The notes under the pieces: generated by a model
The model's input: only the letters and a program-made list of their open reading frames with translations
Database searches by the model: none
What the model was told of the DNA's origin: nothing
DNA from: Companilactobacillus hulinensis
GTDB lineage: Bacteria > Bacillota > Bacilli > Lactobacillales > Lactobacillaceae
Length of the DNA: 64,000 bases
Direction of reading: 5' to 3'
Assembly (NCBI RefSeq): GCF_003946555.1
Contig: NZ_RHOO01000001.1
Coordinates: 1-64,000 of the forward strand
Translations under genes and position numbers: made by a program
Part shown: positions 55,331-64,000 of the stretch, piece after piece
Layout of the letters: each line of letters opens with the position of its first letter
Position numbering within the stretch: the first letter of the stretch is position 1

Positions 55331-56158
55331 TGGCTTTTCAGCTGTTGGAGCTGGATAGTAACTGTTCAATAATTCCAGTTCGTCCCCGGTGAATTCAACA
55401 TCAATTGCACCTAGATTGTCCTTTAAGTGGGCAACTGAACTAGTTTTTGGAATACTCAAGATATTGTTGTTTCTGATTACCCAAGCTAGTAGTAATTGGA
55501 AAGCAGAGATATGCTTTTGAGCAGCCATATTGCCGATAATTTCTTTGGGATGCAAGTAGGCATTCTTGTCAGAACCGAATGGTGAGTAACCCATGAATGA
55601 AATATCATGTTCGGCCTGCCATGGTAGGATAGAATATTCAACACCGCGGCTCTCAATATTGTAGAGGTTCTGATTGACTTTGCAGTGGTCACCGTTAGGT
55701 AATGAATGCAATTCTTTTAAGTCGTTTATATCAAAGTTTGAGACACCCCAATCTTTGATATAGCCGGCTTTTTTTACGTCTTCCAAACCAGAGATGGTTT
55801 CTTCAAGGGGAGTGTCACCACGCCAATGAAGCAGGTACATATCTAAGTAATCAGTTTGTAGGCGCTTGAGACTGTTTTCCAGACTTTGTTTGATTAACTT
55901 AGGTGTTGCATGATAAGGATAGAACTTAGATACTAATTGGAATTTACTACGATCTAATCCTTGAATTGCTTCACCGACTAAGGTTTCTGAGGCACCTTCG
56001 CCATACATTTCCGCTGTATCGATCAACGTTATGCCATGGTTCAGACCGTATTTGATTGTTTTGATTTCTGAGGCCTTTTTGGCAGGATCTTCACCGATCC
56101 GCCATGTTCCCATTCCTAGAATAGAAGTGGGTTGACCATTGAATTGTATTTGTCGCAT
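55316..56158 (-). CDS. Aldo/keto reductase
   Basis: A 280-residue NAD(P)H-dependent reductase. The catalytic tetrad is visible: Asp in LIDTAEMYG and Tyr in the same motif, Lys in LVSKFYP, and His in YLLHWRG. IPKTSSVAHLKDNLGA binds the cofactor phosphate. It resembles general stress aldo/keto reductases. AAGGAGGAA precedes ATG 56158. Its 3' end overlaps that of brnQ by 15 bases with no hairpin terminator visible. Confidence 0.92.
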   Translation of the reverse strand: MRQIQFNGQPTSILGMGTWRIGEDPAKKASEIKTIKYGLNHGITLIDTAEMYGEGASETLVGEAIQGLDRSKFQLVSKFYPYHATPKLIKQSLENSLKRLQTDYLDMYLLHWRGDTPLEETISGLEDVKKAGYIKDWGVSNFDINDLKELHSLPNGDHCKVNQNLYNIESRGVEYSILPWQAEHDISFMGYSPFGSDKNAYLHPKEIIGNMAAQKHISAFQLLLAWVIRNNNILSIPKTSSVAHLKDNLGAIDVEFTGDELELLNSYYPAPTAEKPLDVI

Positions 56159-56196
56159 TTTTCTTCCTCCTTAAATGAGCTGCATTCTACTTAGAT

Positions 56197-57252
56197 TCAG
56201 TGAGTTCGTTTGTAAACTAATTCTTGGAAAAATATGTAATTCACATACAGTTTAAATGTTTCATCTAGTATGTGTAAATCTAAATCAAAATATTCTGAAA
56301 TTTTATTTAGACGATAGTTTGTCGTATTGCGGTGAATATGAAGCTGCTCTGAGGTTTCAGTGACACTGCCATTTTGTTCGAAGTAACAAGACAAAGTATC
56401 TATAAGTTCGCGTCCACTGTCTGTTTGGTACAAAGTATTGAATTTTTCAATCGTCTTTGAAGATGATAGATTTGTGGACAGAATATTATCGATGAAACTT
56501 ATTTGGTGATAAAAGTTGGTATCGTGAAAATTGAAGATCTGTGTTACACGAATTGTATTTTGAGCTTGTTTGACTGATTTTCCAAGTAAAGTTGTTTTAT
56601 TGCCAATCCCAGTTGGTATGTGTTTTGTGCGTGCTTTCTTCAAGTATGTCTTCATGGCATTGTCTGAGGCGGTAATAATAACAGTGCTGTGAGGAGAGAG
56701 GGCTAGTGTGTAATCAGTGGTCTTAATGGAAAACAGGGATATGTCATTAGTTTCAACCACAATTGCGTAACGTTTGATCGTCAAATCGACTTGTAACAAC
56801 TTGGCTTCAATATTAAGTTCTATTTGAGTCTCAATGTTCTCCATTACTTCTGTCCATTGATAGAGGAAACGATTAAGGCGATTCTTGTGTTGAGTTTCCA
56901 TCTGATTATTGTAACTTTGCGTCAGCAATAACTCGGTTGATATTTTGAGTAGTGATGCCAGTGGTGTAACTTTATCAGGATCTCCGGTAATACCAATAAC
57001 GCCGATAGTTTGATTTTGGAATTGAACAGGGATGTTAACGCCGGGCTGTCCATGAGTTCCGTATGATTGGATCATGGGTAAAGTTTCACTTTTAGCAATG
57101 GCATCGACTGCTCCAACGTGTAATGTGTTAATCCTTTTTTTATCACCACTGGCAATGATATATCCATGTTCATTCATCATGTTGATATTGTAAGGGATGC
57201 TTTCCATCATTCTATCAACGATAGATTGAGCAAGTATGGGGTCAAGTTTCAT
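56197..57252 (-). CDS. CdaR family transcriptional regulator (sugar diacid/glycerate)
   Basis: A 351-residue regulator. An N-terminal sugar diacid recognition domain (LDPILAQSIVDRMM, NINMMNEHGYIIASGDKKRI, HVGAVDAI, GQPGVNIPV) is followed by a linker and a C-terminal PucR-type helix-turn-helix (FEQNGSVTETSEQLHIHRNTTNYRLNKI). CdaR proteins activate glycerate, glucarate and galactarate genes. It is divergent from a GntP permease and glycerate kinase, its probable targets. I choose ATG 57252 with AAAGG upstream. Confidence 0.9.
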   Translation of the reverse strand: MKLDPILAQSIVDRMMESIPYNINMMNEHGYIIASGDKKRINTLHVGAVDAIAKSETLPMIQSYGTHGQPGVNIPVQFQNQTIGVIGITGDPDKVTPLASLLKISTELLLTQSYNNQMETQHKNRLNRFLYQWTEVMENIETQIELNIEAKLLQVDLTIKRYAIVVETNDISLFSIKTTDYTLALSPHSTVIITASDNAMKTYLKKARTKHIPTGIGNKTTLLGKSVKQAQNTIRVTQIFNFHDTNFYHQISFIDNILSTNLSSSKTIEKFNTLYQTDSGRELIDTLSCYFEQNGSVTETSEQLHIHRNTTNYRLNKISEYFDLDLHILDETFKLYVNYIFFQELVYKRTH

Positions 57253-57280
57253 AGGTAAGGCCTTTCTTTTGTACAAAATA

Positions 57281-57444
57281 GCACAAGCAAGCTTAATACC
57301 ATATTCTTAAAATATGAATTAGTCTTAAGATTATTTTGTGCGTTTATTTATTTATGATTATCTATACAAATAATAATACTATAATATCAACCACAGAATA
57401 CGTTTTCTTATTTAAAAGACAAAATATTATTGTGCAAATGCACA
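57281..57444. promoter_or_regulatory. Candidate CdaR operators in the divergent region
   Basis: TTGTGC occurs at 57336-57341 and 57430-57435, and its complement GCACAA at 57281-57286. TGTGCA and TGCACA (57431-57436, 57439-57444) form a 14-base palindrome with an AA centre. The recurrence between regulator and target genes suggests an operator, but this is inference. Confidence 0.4.
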
Positions 57445-57542
57445 TTGAACAAAAATATTCGGCAGGCTATTATATTCCTCGTAAATCAATTGTTCATTTT
57501 TTAACAAGAAAGATAATTAGTATCAATGAGGGGGAAAAGAAA

Positions 57543-58823
57543 TTGATAGCATGGTGGGCCGCGTTGATCGGTTTAGCTTTAGCAATTATTTTGATTTTGT
57601 TCAAAGTAAATCCTGTTTATTCATTAATGATGGGAAGTATTATTGGTTGTTTATTAGGCGGTATGAGTTTAGCTCAGACTACGAATACAATTGTTACAGG
57701 TAGTTCTGGTGTTATGGGAACGATTGTCAGAGTTATTGCGGCTGGGGTTCTAGCTGGTGTAATGATGGAATCAGGTGCTGCAAATGTTATTGCTACCAAT
57801 ATTGTCAGTCATTTCAGTGATCGTTTGACGATATTTGCACTGGCTCTATCAACGATGGTCTTGACTGGTGTGGGGATTTTCATTCCCGTAGCGGTTTTGA
57901 TCGTTGCTCCGATTGCACTTGAAGTTGGACAAAAGATGCATTACAGCAAGTTGTCACTATTGGTTGCATTGTCTGGTGGAGGCAAGGCGGGGAATATTAT
58001 TTCACCTAACCCCAATACAATTGCGGCAGCTAAAGGATTCAATGTTGAATTGTCACAAGTTATGATTGCTGACTTTGTTCCAGCAGTTGTTGGACTTATC
58101 GTCGCTGTGTTATTGGCTATGATGGTCAAGAATAAAGGAACTTTCGTTCCAGCTGATGAGAAGTTTATCAAGAAAGAAACCAAAGATTTACCTAGTTTGG
58201 GAGCTGCTATTACAACTCCATTAGTTGCAGTTATTTTGTTGTTGATAACTCCAATTGGTGATGTCTTGGGCATCAAAGCCTTGGCTGGTTTGAATATTGA
58301 TGCAATGTATATTTTGCCAATTGCCGGATTTGTTGGGACTTTGGCTATGAGACAACAAAGAAAGTTCTTAACATACATGAAGAATGGATTATCTAGAATG
58401 ACTGACGTTGTCATGATTTTAATTGGTGCCGGTGCGATTGCTGGACTGATTTCGGCATCTAACTTGCCACAAGAAATCGTTATGTTAGTTAAATCATCAG
58501 GAGTATCAGGAACTTTCTTGGCACCGATCGCAGGTATCTTGATGGCCGCTGCTACTGGTTCAACTTCAACTGGTGTAATCCTTGCTTCTAATTCTTTCAG
58601 CAAGTCGATCATGTCACTAGGAATCTCTGGAACGGGTGCTGCCGCAATGGTTCACACCGGAGCAACAGTAATCGATCAATTGCCACATGGTAATTACTTC
58701 CACGTCACAGCTCAAGCAGTTCATATGCAATTCAAAGAAAGAATGAGCGTGGTAGTTTGGGAAATGTTCGTCGGATTATCTATGACGATTGTTGCAACAT
58801 TGATGTATGGTGGATTATTTTAA
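57543..58823 (+). CDS. GntP family permease (gluconate/glycerate type)
   Basis: A 426-residue transporter of the GntP family with about 12 helices. Landmarks are GSSGVMGTIVRVIAAGVLAG, ALSGGGKAGNIISPNPNTIAAA and GLISASNLPQEIV, plus ATGSTSTGVILASNSF. The likely start is TTG 57543, 8 bases after GAGGGGG; the open frame upstream to 57336 encodes no recognisable sequence. It precedes a glycerate kinase gene by 18 bases, so glycerate or a close acid is the probable substrate. Confidence 0.88.
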   Translation: MIAWWAALIGLALAIILILFKVNPVYSLMMGSIIGCLLGGMSLAQTTNTIVTGSSGVMGTIVRVIAAGVLAGVMMESGAANVIATNIVSHFSDRLTIFALALSTMVLTGVGIFIPVAVLIVAPIALEVGQKMHYSKLSLLVALSGGGKAGNIISPNPNTIAAAKGFNVELSQVMIADFVPAVVGLIVAVLLAMMVKNKGTFVPADEKFIKKETKDLPSLGAAITTPLVAVILLLITPIGDVLGIKALAGLNIDAMYILPIAGFVGTLAMRQQRKFLTYMKNGLSRMTDVVMILIGAGAIAGLISASNLPQEIVMLVKSSGVSGTFLAPIAGILMAAATGSTSTGVILASNSFSKSIMSLGISGTGAAAMVHTGATVIDQLPHGNYFHVTAQAVHMQFKERMSVVVWEMFVGLSMTIVATLMYGGLF

Positions 58824-58841
58824 TATATGAAGGTGAATAAA

Positions 58842-59981
58842 ATGAAAATTGTACTTGCTCCAGATTCATTCAAAAATTCTTTAACCGCTAAGCAAGTCGC
58901 TCAAGCAATGCAAAAAGGATTGGAAAAAGTTTATCCAAATGCAAATTTTGTTAAAGTTCCGATGGCTGATGGTGGCGAGGGTACGGTCCAATCATTAGTT
59001 GATGCTAAGAACGGTGAAATTTTAACTGAGAACGTAATCAACCCTTTGGGTGTTGAAACAGAAGCTAATTATGGATTGATCGATAATGGGGAAGTTGCTG
59101 TAATCGAAATGGCAGAAGCTAGTGGAATTCAATTTATCAACAAATTCACACGTAATCCATATGTCACAACAACTTATGGAACTGGTCAATTGATGAAGGC
59201 TGCGATTAAACGTGGTGCTAAAACTATCATCATTGGTATTGGTGGTTCCGCAACTAACGATGGCGGCGCTGGGATGGCTCAAGCACTTGGTGCACATTTG
59301 TTAGATGATGAAGGTAATGAATTAAAATACGGTGGAGCTGTTTTGAAGAAACTGGCAAAAATTGATATTAGTGAAATGTTGCCAGAGTTGAACGATGTAA
59401 AAATCGTCGTTGCTTCCGATGTAACGAATCCATTGACTGGACCAAATGGTGCCTCACACGTGTTCGGACCACAAAAAGGTGCTAATGAGGAAATGGTCAA
59501 GTTCTTAGATGAAGCTTTGTCACACTACGCAGGTATTATCAAACGTGACTTAGGCAAAGACTTGGAGCAAACTCCAGGTGCTGGTGCTGCCGGCGGACTT
59601 GGTGCAGGATTGTTGGCATTCACTAATGCGGAGATGCAATCAGGTGTAGATATCGTAGTTAATTACACTGGTTTAAAGGATCAAGTTAGGGATGCTGATG
59701 TCGTATTTACGGGCGAAGGTCAAATTGACTTTCAAACTAAGTTCGGAAAGACTCCAATTGGCGTAAGTCAGGCAACAAAAGAGGTTAATCCTGATGCTAC
59801 GGTAATTGCGATTGCTGGTAGTGTCGGCGATAGAATCTCTGAATTGTATCCACTTGGAATTGATGCAATCTTTACTTGTGTTCCCGGTGTTCAGAGCTTG
59901 GACGATGCTATTTCTAATTCTCAGAAGAATATTGAACAGGTTAGTGAAAATATTGGTCGTTTGATTAAGAGCAGAGGTTAG
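58842..59981 (+). CDS. glxK: Glycerate kinase
   Basis: A 379-residue glycerate kinase of the GarK family. It starts KIVLAPDSFKNSLTAKQVA and contains PMADGGEGTVQSL, GIGGSATNDGGAGMAQALG, VASDVTNPLTGPNGAS, GAGAAGGLGAGLLAF and VFTGEGQIDFQT, all diagnostic. It makes phosphoglycerate for glycolysis. The ribosome binding site GAAGGTG selects ATG 58842. It is co-transcribed with the permease and followed directly by repeat A7. Confidence 0.95.
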   Translation: MKIVLAPDSFKNSLTAKQVAQAMQKGLEKVYPNANFVKVPMADGGEGTVQSLVDAKNGEILTENVINPLGVETEANYGLIDNGEVAVIEMAEASGIQFINKFTRNPYVTTTYGTGQLMKAAIKRGAKTIIIGIGGSATNDGGAGMAQALGAHLLDDEGNELKYGGAVLKKLAKIDISEMLPELNDVKIVVASDVTNPLTGPNGASHVFGPQKGANEEMVKFLDEALSHYAGIIKRDLGKDLEQTPGAGAAGGLGAGLLAFTNAEMQSGVDIVVNYTGLKDQVRDADVVFTGEGQIDFQTKFGKTPIGVSQATKEVNPDATVIAIAGSVGDRISELYPLGIDAIFTCVPGVQSLDDAISNSQKNIEQVSENIGRLIKSRG

Positions 59982-59988
59982 ATTTTGT

Positions 59989-60170
59989 TTACCTCCGATT
60001 GAAAGTAATTTAGCCTGCTGTGGGACCGACTTCAGCCTTGGTCTGAAGTCTCGCTTTTGAACTCTGCATGGGACCGCAGATTTTAAAAACGTCCTGTGCT
60101 GTAAGGCCGGGGAATCACCGACCTAACAGCACTTTCACTGCTGGCTTAATCACTTTCAATCTCCGGCTGG
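59989..60170 (+). repeat. Family A structured repeat, copy A7
   Basis: Ends ACCTCCGATTG / CAATCTCCGGCTGG. Outer stem TGAAAGTAATTTAGCC / GGCTTAATCACTTTCA. Arm 1 GACTTCAGCC / GGTCTGAAGTC. Arm 3 GTGCTGT / ACAGCAC with a changed inner part (GGCCGG / CCGACC). It follows glxK by 8 bases in the same orientation; no other terminator is seen for glxK. Confidence 0.87.
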
Positions 60171-60243
60171 TCTGATATTGAGAAATAAATTTTAATATTC
60201 AAATTTCACTTTGATACAACTAATCAGACACATGATGAATACC

Positions 60244-60398
60244 GAGCTGGAGGTAGAGAAAGATTTTACCAGCTGTGAAAGTGGCGTAAGCCACAGGACG
60301 AGCTATAAGATTTGCAGAGCAAAGCTCATAGTCGAGGTTCGAGACCAAGGCTCGAACCGGTCCAACAGCAGGTAAAATCTTTCTCTACCGTAAGCGGC
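60244..60398 (-). repeat. Family A structured repeat, copy A8
   Basis: Minus-strand orientation. Outer stem GGTAGAGAAAGATTTTACC / GGTAAAATCTTTCTCTACC. Arm 1 GGTTCGAGCC / GGTCTCGAACC. Short arm 3 GTGGC / GCCAC. It lies beyond the YhgE terminator in the YhgE gene orientation, next to the oppositely oriented A7. Confidence 0.87.
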
Positions 60399-60409
60399 AA
60401 TAAAACCAA

Positions 60410-60445
60410 AAATCCCCCACAAAAAAATTGTGGAGGATTTTTTAT
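60410..60445 (-). terminator. Terminator of the YhgE/Pip gene
   Basis: AAATCCCCCAC / GTGGAGGATTT hairpin, flanked by A and T runs. Confidence 0.85.
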
Positions 60446-60449
60446 ACGA

Positions 60450-63044
60450 CTAAGTAAGTGAGTTCTCTGATGCTTCCTTGGTAAAATCAATTTCGTTGAT
60501 TCTTGATTTACGACGGAAGAAGAATAATATGCTCAAGCATGAGAAAATTACCGTTATTGTAAGTAAAATCTCCATTTGAGGTAGAGCGGTATTGCCAATC
60601 ATCAGAGTTTGGCGCAATCCTGCGACACTGTATGACATTGGTAACCATGGATGAATCGTGTTGAAGAAGTTGTTTGATAGTTGGATTGGGTAGGTACCAG
60701 CAGATCCTCCAAGTTGTAGGACCAATAATATCATGCTGAAGAAAGCACCGACTTTACCAAGTACTAGATTCAGCCATCCAACTATTGCCATGAAGACTAG
60801 AGCTGTACAGAGAATCATTCCAAAAGTTGCGGCGGGGTGAATGGGGGTTAATCCGTCGATCAAACTCATTAATGCAAAGACAATAGTTGATTCGACTAAT
60901 GCGAATACTCCTTGAACAGAGGCTTTACTGAACCACCAGGCCATTCCTTGGTGTGGATACTTTCTTGGTGTATAAGTGTCGAACATCAAATTGAAGGCGA
61001 GAGCACCAACGAATAGTGAAACAGATAACATATATGGAGCCATTCCAGTACCATTGTTAGGTGCGTCATCATGTTCAGTATGCTTAGTTGTGGCTGGTTT
61101 GGCAACTTGTTCATAAGTCAGTTTACTTGGGTTTACTCGTGATTTTTTACCAGCAACGGCAAGCGTCTTGGTCAGTGCTGAATCTCCATAGTCTAGTTGT
61201 AGAATACCATTGCCAAGTTGTGCTGATCCGTCAGCCAAAATTGTGGCACCATTAGAAATCTGGGTGGCACCATTAGCCAGTTGATTTGCCCCAGAATTTA
61301 GTCCAGAACCATTATTGGAGAGTGTTGTTAATCCAGAGCTTAACTGTTGTGATCCTGAATCAAGCTGTGTAATGCCGCTTTGTAGTGTTGGCATCTGGTC
61401 GTTCATAGAATTGATTCCTGTTGCCAAGTTTGCACTGCCATTTAGTAAATTGGCGCTGTTATTATTCAATATTCCAGTTCCAGATGTTATCAGACTTGTA
61501 CCAGACATAACTGCCTTTGAACTGGAATTAAGCTGAGCAATACCATTGTTCAGCTGTCCCATGCCATTTGTTGCAATCCCAATGTTAGATGTTAACTGCT
61601 TTGAGCCATCTGCAAGCTGTTCAATAACAGTGGATAAGTTATTTTGATCGTTGTTATTAATCGATGATTGCAAGGTGTTCAAGTTATCAAGAGTTTGTGA
61701 TTGTGTATCTATCATTGTTGTCAGGTCATCGCTTAGAGTGTTGGCTGCCTGTGTTAATTCTGAAGTATTAGACGTATTATCGGTGCTATTTACGGCATCT
61801 AGGATTGCAGCTTTTTGTGTAGGCGTTAGTCCTTGTTGATCAGCTACAGCGGACACTTTGTTATTGATACTGTCATTATTCGAATCGTTTTGTGTATTGA
61901 TTTTCTTTTGCAAGTTATTTAAGTCCGATTTAATTGTTGCAGCTTGTTCGGAATCATCGGTGGATAGTTTTTCTTTTAAATTAGATATGGATGAGTCTAG
62001 TGAAGATATGTTTGTGGAATTACTTGATAAACCATCGCTGACTTTTTGCAATTGAGTTGATAAATTGGAACTAGCAGAGTAGATCTGATTCATTCCAGAG
62101 TTCAATGTATTTGAACTTTGACTTAATTTGTTAGCTCCATTAGCTAAGCTGGCAGTGCCAGATTCTAGGGATTTCGTGGAAGTGTTCAATTCACTGACAC
62201 CGGAAGCATATTTTTCGATTCCACTATTCAAGTTGGTTGAACCATTGGCTAATTGTCCGACGCCAGTGGCAAGTGTGGTGGATTTTGAAGAGAGTTGGGA
62301 TAATCCGCTTGTTAAGGTATAGCTACCGTTCTTAGCTTGATTTACACCGGCAATATAGGCATTAAGTCCTTGTGTCAAAGTATTGGCACCATTTGAAAAG
62401 ACTAATGAGCTTCTAGTTAAAGTATTCAATCCTCTGGTTATTTGGTGATTAACGGTTGATAATTTTTTATCTCCAGCGGCAAGTTTTGCACTGCCTTTTG
62501 ATGCGGTGGTAAAACCTGTACTTAGTTGTTTGATAGTTGCAAACATAGTTTTGGAGTACGACTTAGTTACCTCTTGTGAGACTTCTTGAGCTACTTGTTT
62601 AGCCGCAGTGGCAGTCATTTTTGATGCGGTATAGTTATGACCGGCACTGGTTTCGTAATTTAGGACCATCTTTTTTGGGTGATTGTCCATTAAGGTAGTC
62701 GCATTTTTAGAAAAGTTTTTGGGGATGGTAACGATCATATAGTAGTTACCATTTTTGAGACCACTTTTAGCTTTTTTATCAGATTTCAGAATTTTGAAGT
62801 CCATTGCTGAAGAATGTTTGAGAGTTTTGGTCAAACTAGTACCAACATCTAAGTGTGTCCCGTGATAGGTGATAGGTTTGTCGTGATCAATCACTGCAAC
62901 TGGCAGTTTATCCAATTCATCATAAGGATTCCACATTGACTTGAGAAAAGTTACTGAATAAATTGATGGGATAAACATGATTACGATCAAAACTAACATT
63001 AAGAATTTGTGTTTTAGTATGTATTTCCATTCGGCTTTTAACAT
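60450..63044 (-). CDS. YhgE/Pip family membrane protein
   Basis: An 864-residue protein. One N-terminal helix (about 15-32) precedes a large extracellular part. That part, about residues 180-650, is full of a short motif of the type L.xGxxxLxxG (for example ANGATQISNGATILADGSAQL), a hallmark of YhgE/Pip proteins and probably a long helical rod. Near the C-terminus five membrane helices form an ABC-2-like domain. The family includes phage infection protein receptors and type VII-like exporters in Gram-positive bacteria. It is divergent from a TetR regulator. Confidence 0.9.
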   Translation of the reverse strand: MLKAEWKYILKHKFLMLVLIVIMFIPSIYSVTFLKSMWNPYDELDKLPVAVIDHDKPITYHGTHLDVGTSLTKTLKHSSAMDFKILKSDKKAKSGLKNGNYYMIVTIPKNFSKNATTLMDNHPKKMVLNYETSAGHNYTASKMTATAAKQVAQEVSQEVTKSYSKTMFATIKQLSTGFTTASKGSAKLAAGDKKLSTVNHQITRGLNTLTRSSLVFSNGANTLTQGLNAYIAGVNQAKNGSYTLTSGLSQLSSKSTTLATGVGQLANGSTNLNSGIEKYASGVSELNTSTKSLESGTASLANGANKLSQSSNTLNSGMNQIYSASSNLSTQLQKVSDGLSSNSTNISSLDSSISNLKEKLSTDDSEQAATIKSDLNNLQKKINTQNDSNNDSINNKVSAVADQQGLTPTQKAAILDAVNSTDNTSNTSELTQAANTLSDDLTTMIDTQSQTLDNLNTLQSSINNNDQNNLSTVIEQLADGSKQLTSNIGIATNGMGQLNNGIAQLNSSSKAVMSGTSLITSGTGILNNNSANLLNGSANLATGINSMNDQMPTLQSGITQLDSGSQQLSSGLTTLSNNGSGLNSGANQLANGATQISNGATILADGSAQLGNGILQLDYGDSALTKTLAVAGKKSRVNPSKLTYEQVAKPATTKHTEHDDAPNNGTGMAPYMLSVSLFVGALAFNLMFDTYTPRKYPHQGMAWWFSKASVQGVFALVESTIVFALMSLIDGLTPIHPAATFGMILCTALVFMAIVGWLNLVLGKVGAFFSMILLVLQLGGSAGTYPIQLSNNFFNTIHPWLPMSYSVAGLRQTLMIGNTALPQMEILLTITVIFSCLSILFFFRRKSRINEIDFTKEASENSLT

Positions 63045-63088
63045 AGCTACACCCGCATCTAATAAAATGTATTATACTGTGAATAAAG

Positions 63089-63166
63089 TTAATACTCACT
63101 TGTGTAGAAATAATATTATTAATTGAAGTAAATATCTACACCAAAGAATCCACATTTGAGTATTAA
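63089..63166. promoter_or_regulatory. Inverted repeats between the YhgE and TetR genes
   Basis: TTAATACTCA (63089-63098) is a perfect inverted copy of TGAGTATTAA (63157-63166), and TGTAGA near 63103-63108 of TCTACA (63135-63140). Such half-sites in a divergent region suggest binding by the TetR protein. Confidence 0.55.
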
Positions 63167-63200
63167 TATACATATTGAACGAAAATGAGGCATAACTAGC

Positions 63201-63782
63201 ATGGATACAGATAGACGAGTAAGAAAAACTACTGCTGCCTTGAAGGAAGCATTTCGTGAAATAGCAAGGGATACAAGGTATCGAGATATTACTGTTCGAG
63301 AGTTGACTGAGAAGGCTGACGTGAATAGGAAGACATTTTATCTACATTATGATTCGATCGATGATTTCGCAAATACGTTTGTTGACGAACTAGCCGATCA
63401 ATTGATCAAGTTGATAGTTGTTAAGCCGATGAATCACACGCTACAAGAGCCAGGAATTGTGTTTGATAAGGTATTTGATTTCTTTACGCAGTCAAGGGAC
63501 TTCTATACATTTATGATTACGTCGGATGATTATAGCTTTTTGTCGAGAAAGGTAGAAGCCAAAGTTTCAGAAGCATTGGCTCAAGCAATCAAAGAATCCT
63601 ATGATGTTTCGGAAGTAGATGCGTACATCAGCTCAAGCTTTATGATCAGGAATACATTAATGCTGTTCAGACTTCATATTAATGGTCAGATGAAATTAAG
63701 TCGTGACGAGTTTAAGGATAGAATTATCCGACTGGACAAATCGGGTCTTGAGACATTTTTGAACAAAAATAATAGTTTGTGA
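63201..63782 (+). CDS. TetR family transcriptional regulator
   Basis: A 193-residue TetR-family protein with an N-terminal helix-turn-helix (TAALKEAFREIARDTRYRDI, then VRELTEKADVNRKTFYLHYDSIDDF) and a divergent all-helical ligand domain. Relatives of this type commonly sit next to and control YhgE/Pip genes. The start ATG 63201 follows ATGAGGC. The sigma-54 gene begins 91 bases after its stop. Confidence 0.9.
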   Translation: MDTDRRVRKTTAALKEAFREIARDTRYRDITVRELTEKADVNRKTFYLHYDSIDDFANTFVDELADQLIKLIVVKPMNHTLQEPGIVFDKVFDFFTQSRDFYTFMITSDDYSFLSRKVEAKVSEALAQAIKESYDVSEVDAYISSSFMIRNTLMLFRLHINGQMKLSRDEFKDRIIRLDKSGLETFLNKNNSL

Positions 63783-63873
63783 AATTCTTGAATTACAATT
63801 ACAAAATACTAAAAAAGCGCTATCATTAATTTTGGGAGGTAACGTTATTAATTTGAAGGGAGGGCATAATATT

Positions 63874-64000
63874 ATGCAACTCAAACAGAGTCATCAACTT
63901 AGTCAAAGACAGATGCAAAAATTATCTTTGACTCAAGGAATGCGTCAATCGATTGTCATGCTTCAATCGGATGCAATTGATCTAAGTGAATATTTGAAAG
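63874..64000 (+). CDS. rpoN: RNA polymerase sigma-54 factor, N-terminal part (cut by window end)
   Basis: The 42 codons present start MQLKQSHQLSQRQMQKLSLT and continue QGMRQSIVMLQSDAIDLSEYL, which is region I of sigma-54 (glutamine-rich, contacting activators). GGAGGG lies 9-10 bases upstream of ATG 63874; a TTG at 63853 is in frame but less well placed. In lactobacilli sigma-54 mainly drives mannose-class PTS operons with a LevR-type activator. The rest lies beyond the window. Confidence 0.88.
   Translation, partial: MQLKQSHQLSQRQMQKLSLTQGMRQSIVMLQSDAIDLSEYLK

Noticed and set aside
57941-58612. A 223-codon open frame on the minus strand
   Set aside because: It lies wholly antisense to the GntP permease gene, whose protein has clear family motifs; the antisense product is Ala/Pro/Thr-rich with no recognisable domain and no ribosome binding site.

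Overview
The window is AT-rich chromosomal DNA from a low-GC Gram-positive bacterium of the Lactobacillaceae. The evidence is the mevalonate operon (thiolase, class II HMG-CoA reductase, HMG-CoA synthase), water-forming NADH oxidase, class II GalT, CcpA-type cre sites, GGAGG ribosome binding sites and frequent TTG starts. A Companilactobacillus-like species is my best guess from gene content, but I could not run a comparison. I see no rRNA, tRNA, CRISPR array, insertion sequence or prophage.

Layout. 1-7.1 kb: decayed NADH oxidase tail, P-type cation ATPase behind a yybP-ykoY (Mn2+) riboswitch, EAL protein, acetyltransferase, intact NADH oxidase and a DUF59 protein. 7.5-13.8 kb: aldolase, UDP-GlcNAc epimerase, GtrA protein, flavodoxin, methionine aminopeptidase, YihY protein and GalU, mostly housekeeping and envelope precursor supply. 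14.2-18.6 kb: mevalonate operon followed by an unassigned structured RNA of about 400 nt. 18.7-25.6 kb: GH65 phosphorylase, secreted 3D-domain protein, deoxyribosyltransferase, broken sirtuin-like gene and CoA-disulfide reductase with rhodanese domain. 25.7-28.4 kb: CopY-box copper operon with two cupredoxin-like proteins and a Cu+ ATPase. 28.5-33.8 kb: ilvE and a galKTR operon. 33.8-43 kb: DegV, MFS exporter, amidohydrolase/LysR pair, phosphatase, RlmCD-type methyltransferase, RecX and a DUF402 phosphatase. 43-45.7 kb: amino-acid ABC importer behind a Cys-Cys-Cys leader peptide and attenuator-like hairpin. 46-49.3 kb: CBS-domain membrane protein and RF3. 49.3-52.4 kb: five tandem paralogous membrane proteins, the last one frameshifted. 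52.4-56 kb: methyltransferase, acetyltransferase, BrnQ and aldo/keto reductase. 56.2-60 kb: CdaR regulator divergent from a GntP permease and glycerate kinase. 60.4-64 kb: YhgE/Pip protein divergent from a TetR regulator, then the start of sigma-54.

Two intergenic repeat families stand out. Family A has eight copies of about 150-185 bp. Each folds into an outer stem plus up to three arms, and the arm sequences differ between copies while pairing is kept. Seven of eight lie downstream of a gene in that gene's orientation. Family B has two full copies of exactly 119 bp plus a partial one.

The strongest candidates for undescribed biology are the cre-controlled structured RNA at 18.2-18.6 kb, the family A elements, the cysteine leader of the ABC importer and the tandem membrane-protein array with its palindromic operator. 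All functional statements come from reading the sequence and general family knowledge; no database search was run.
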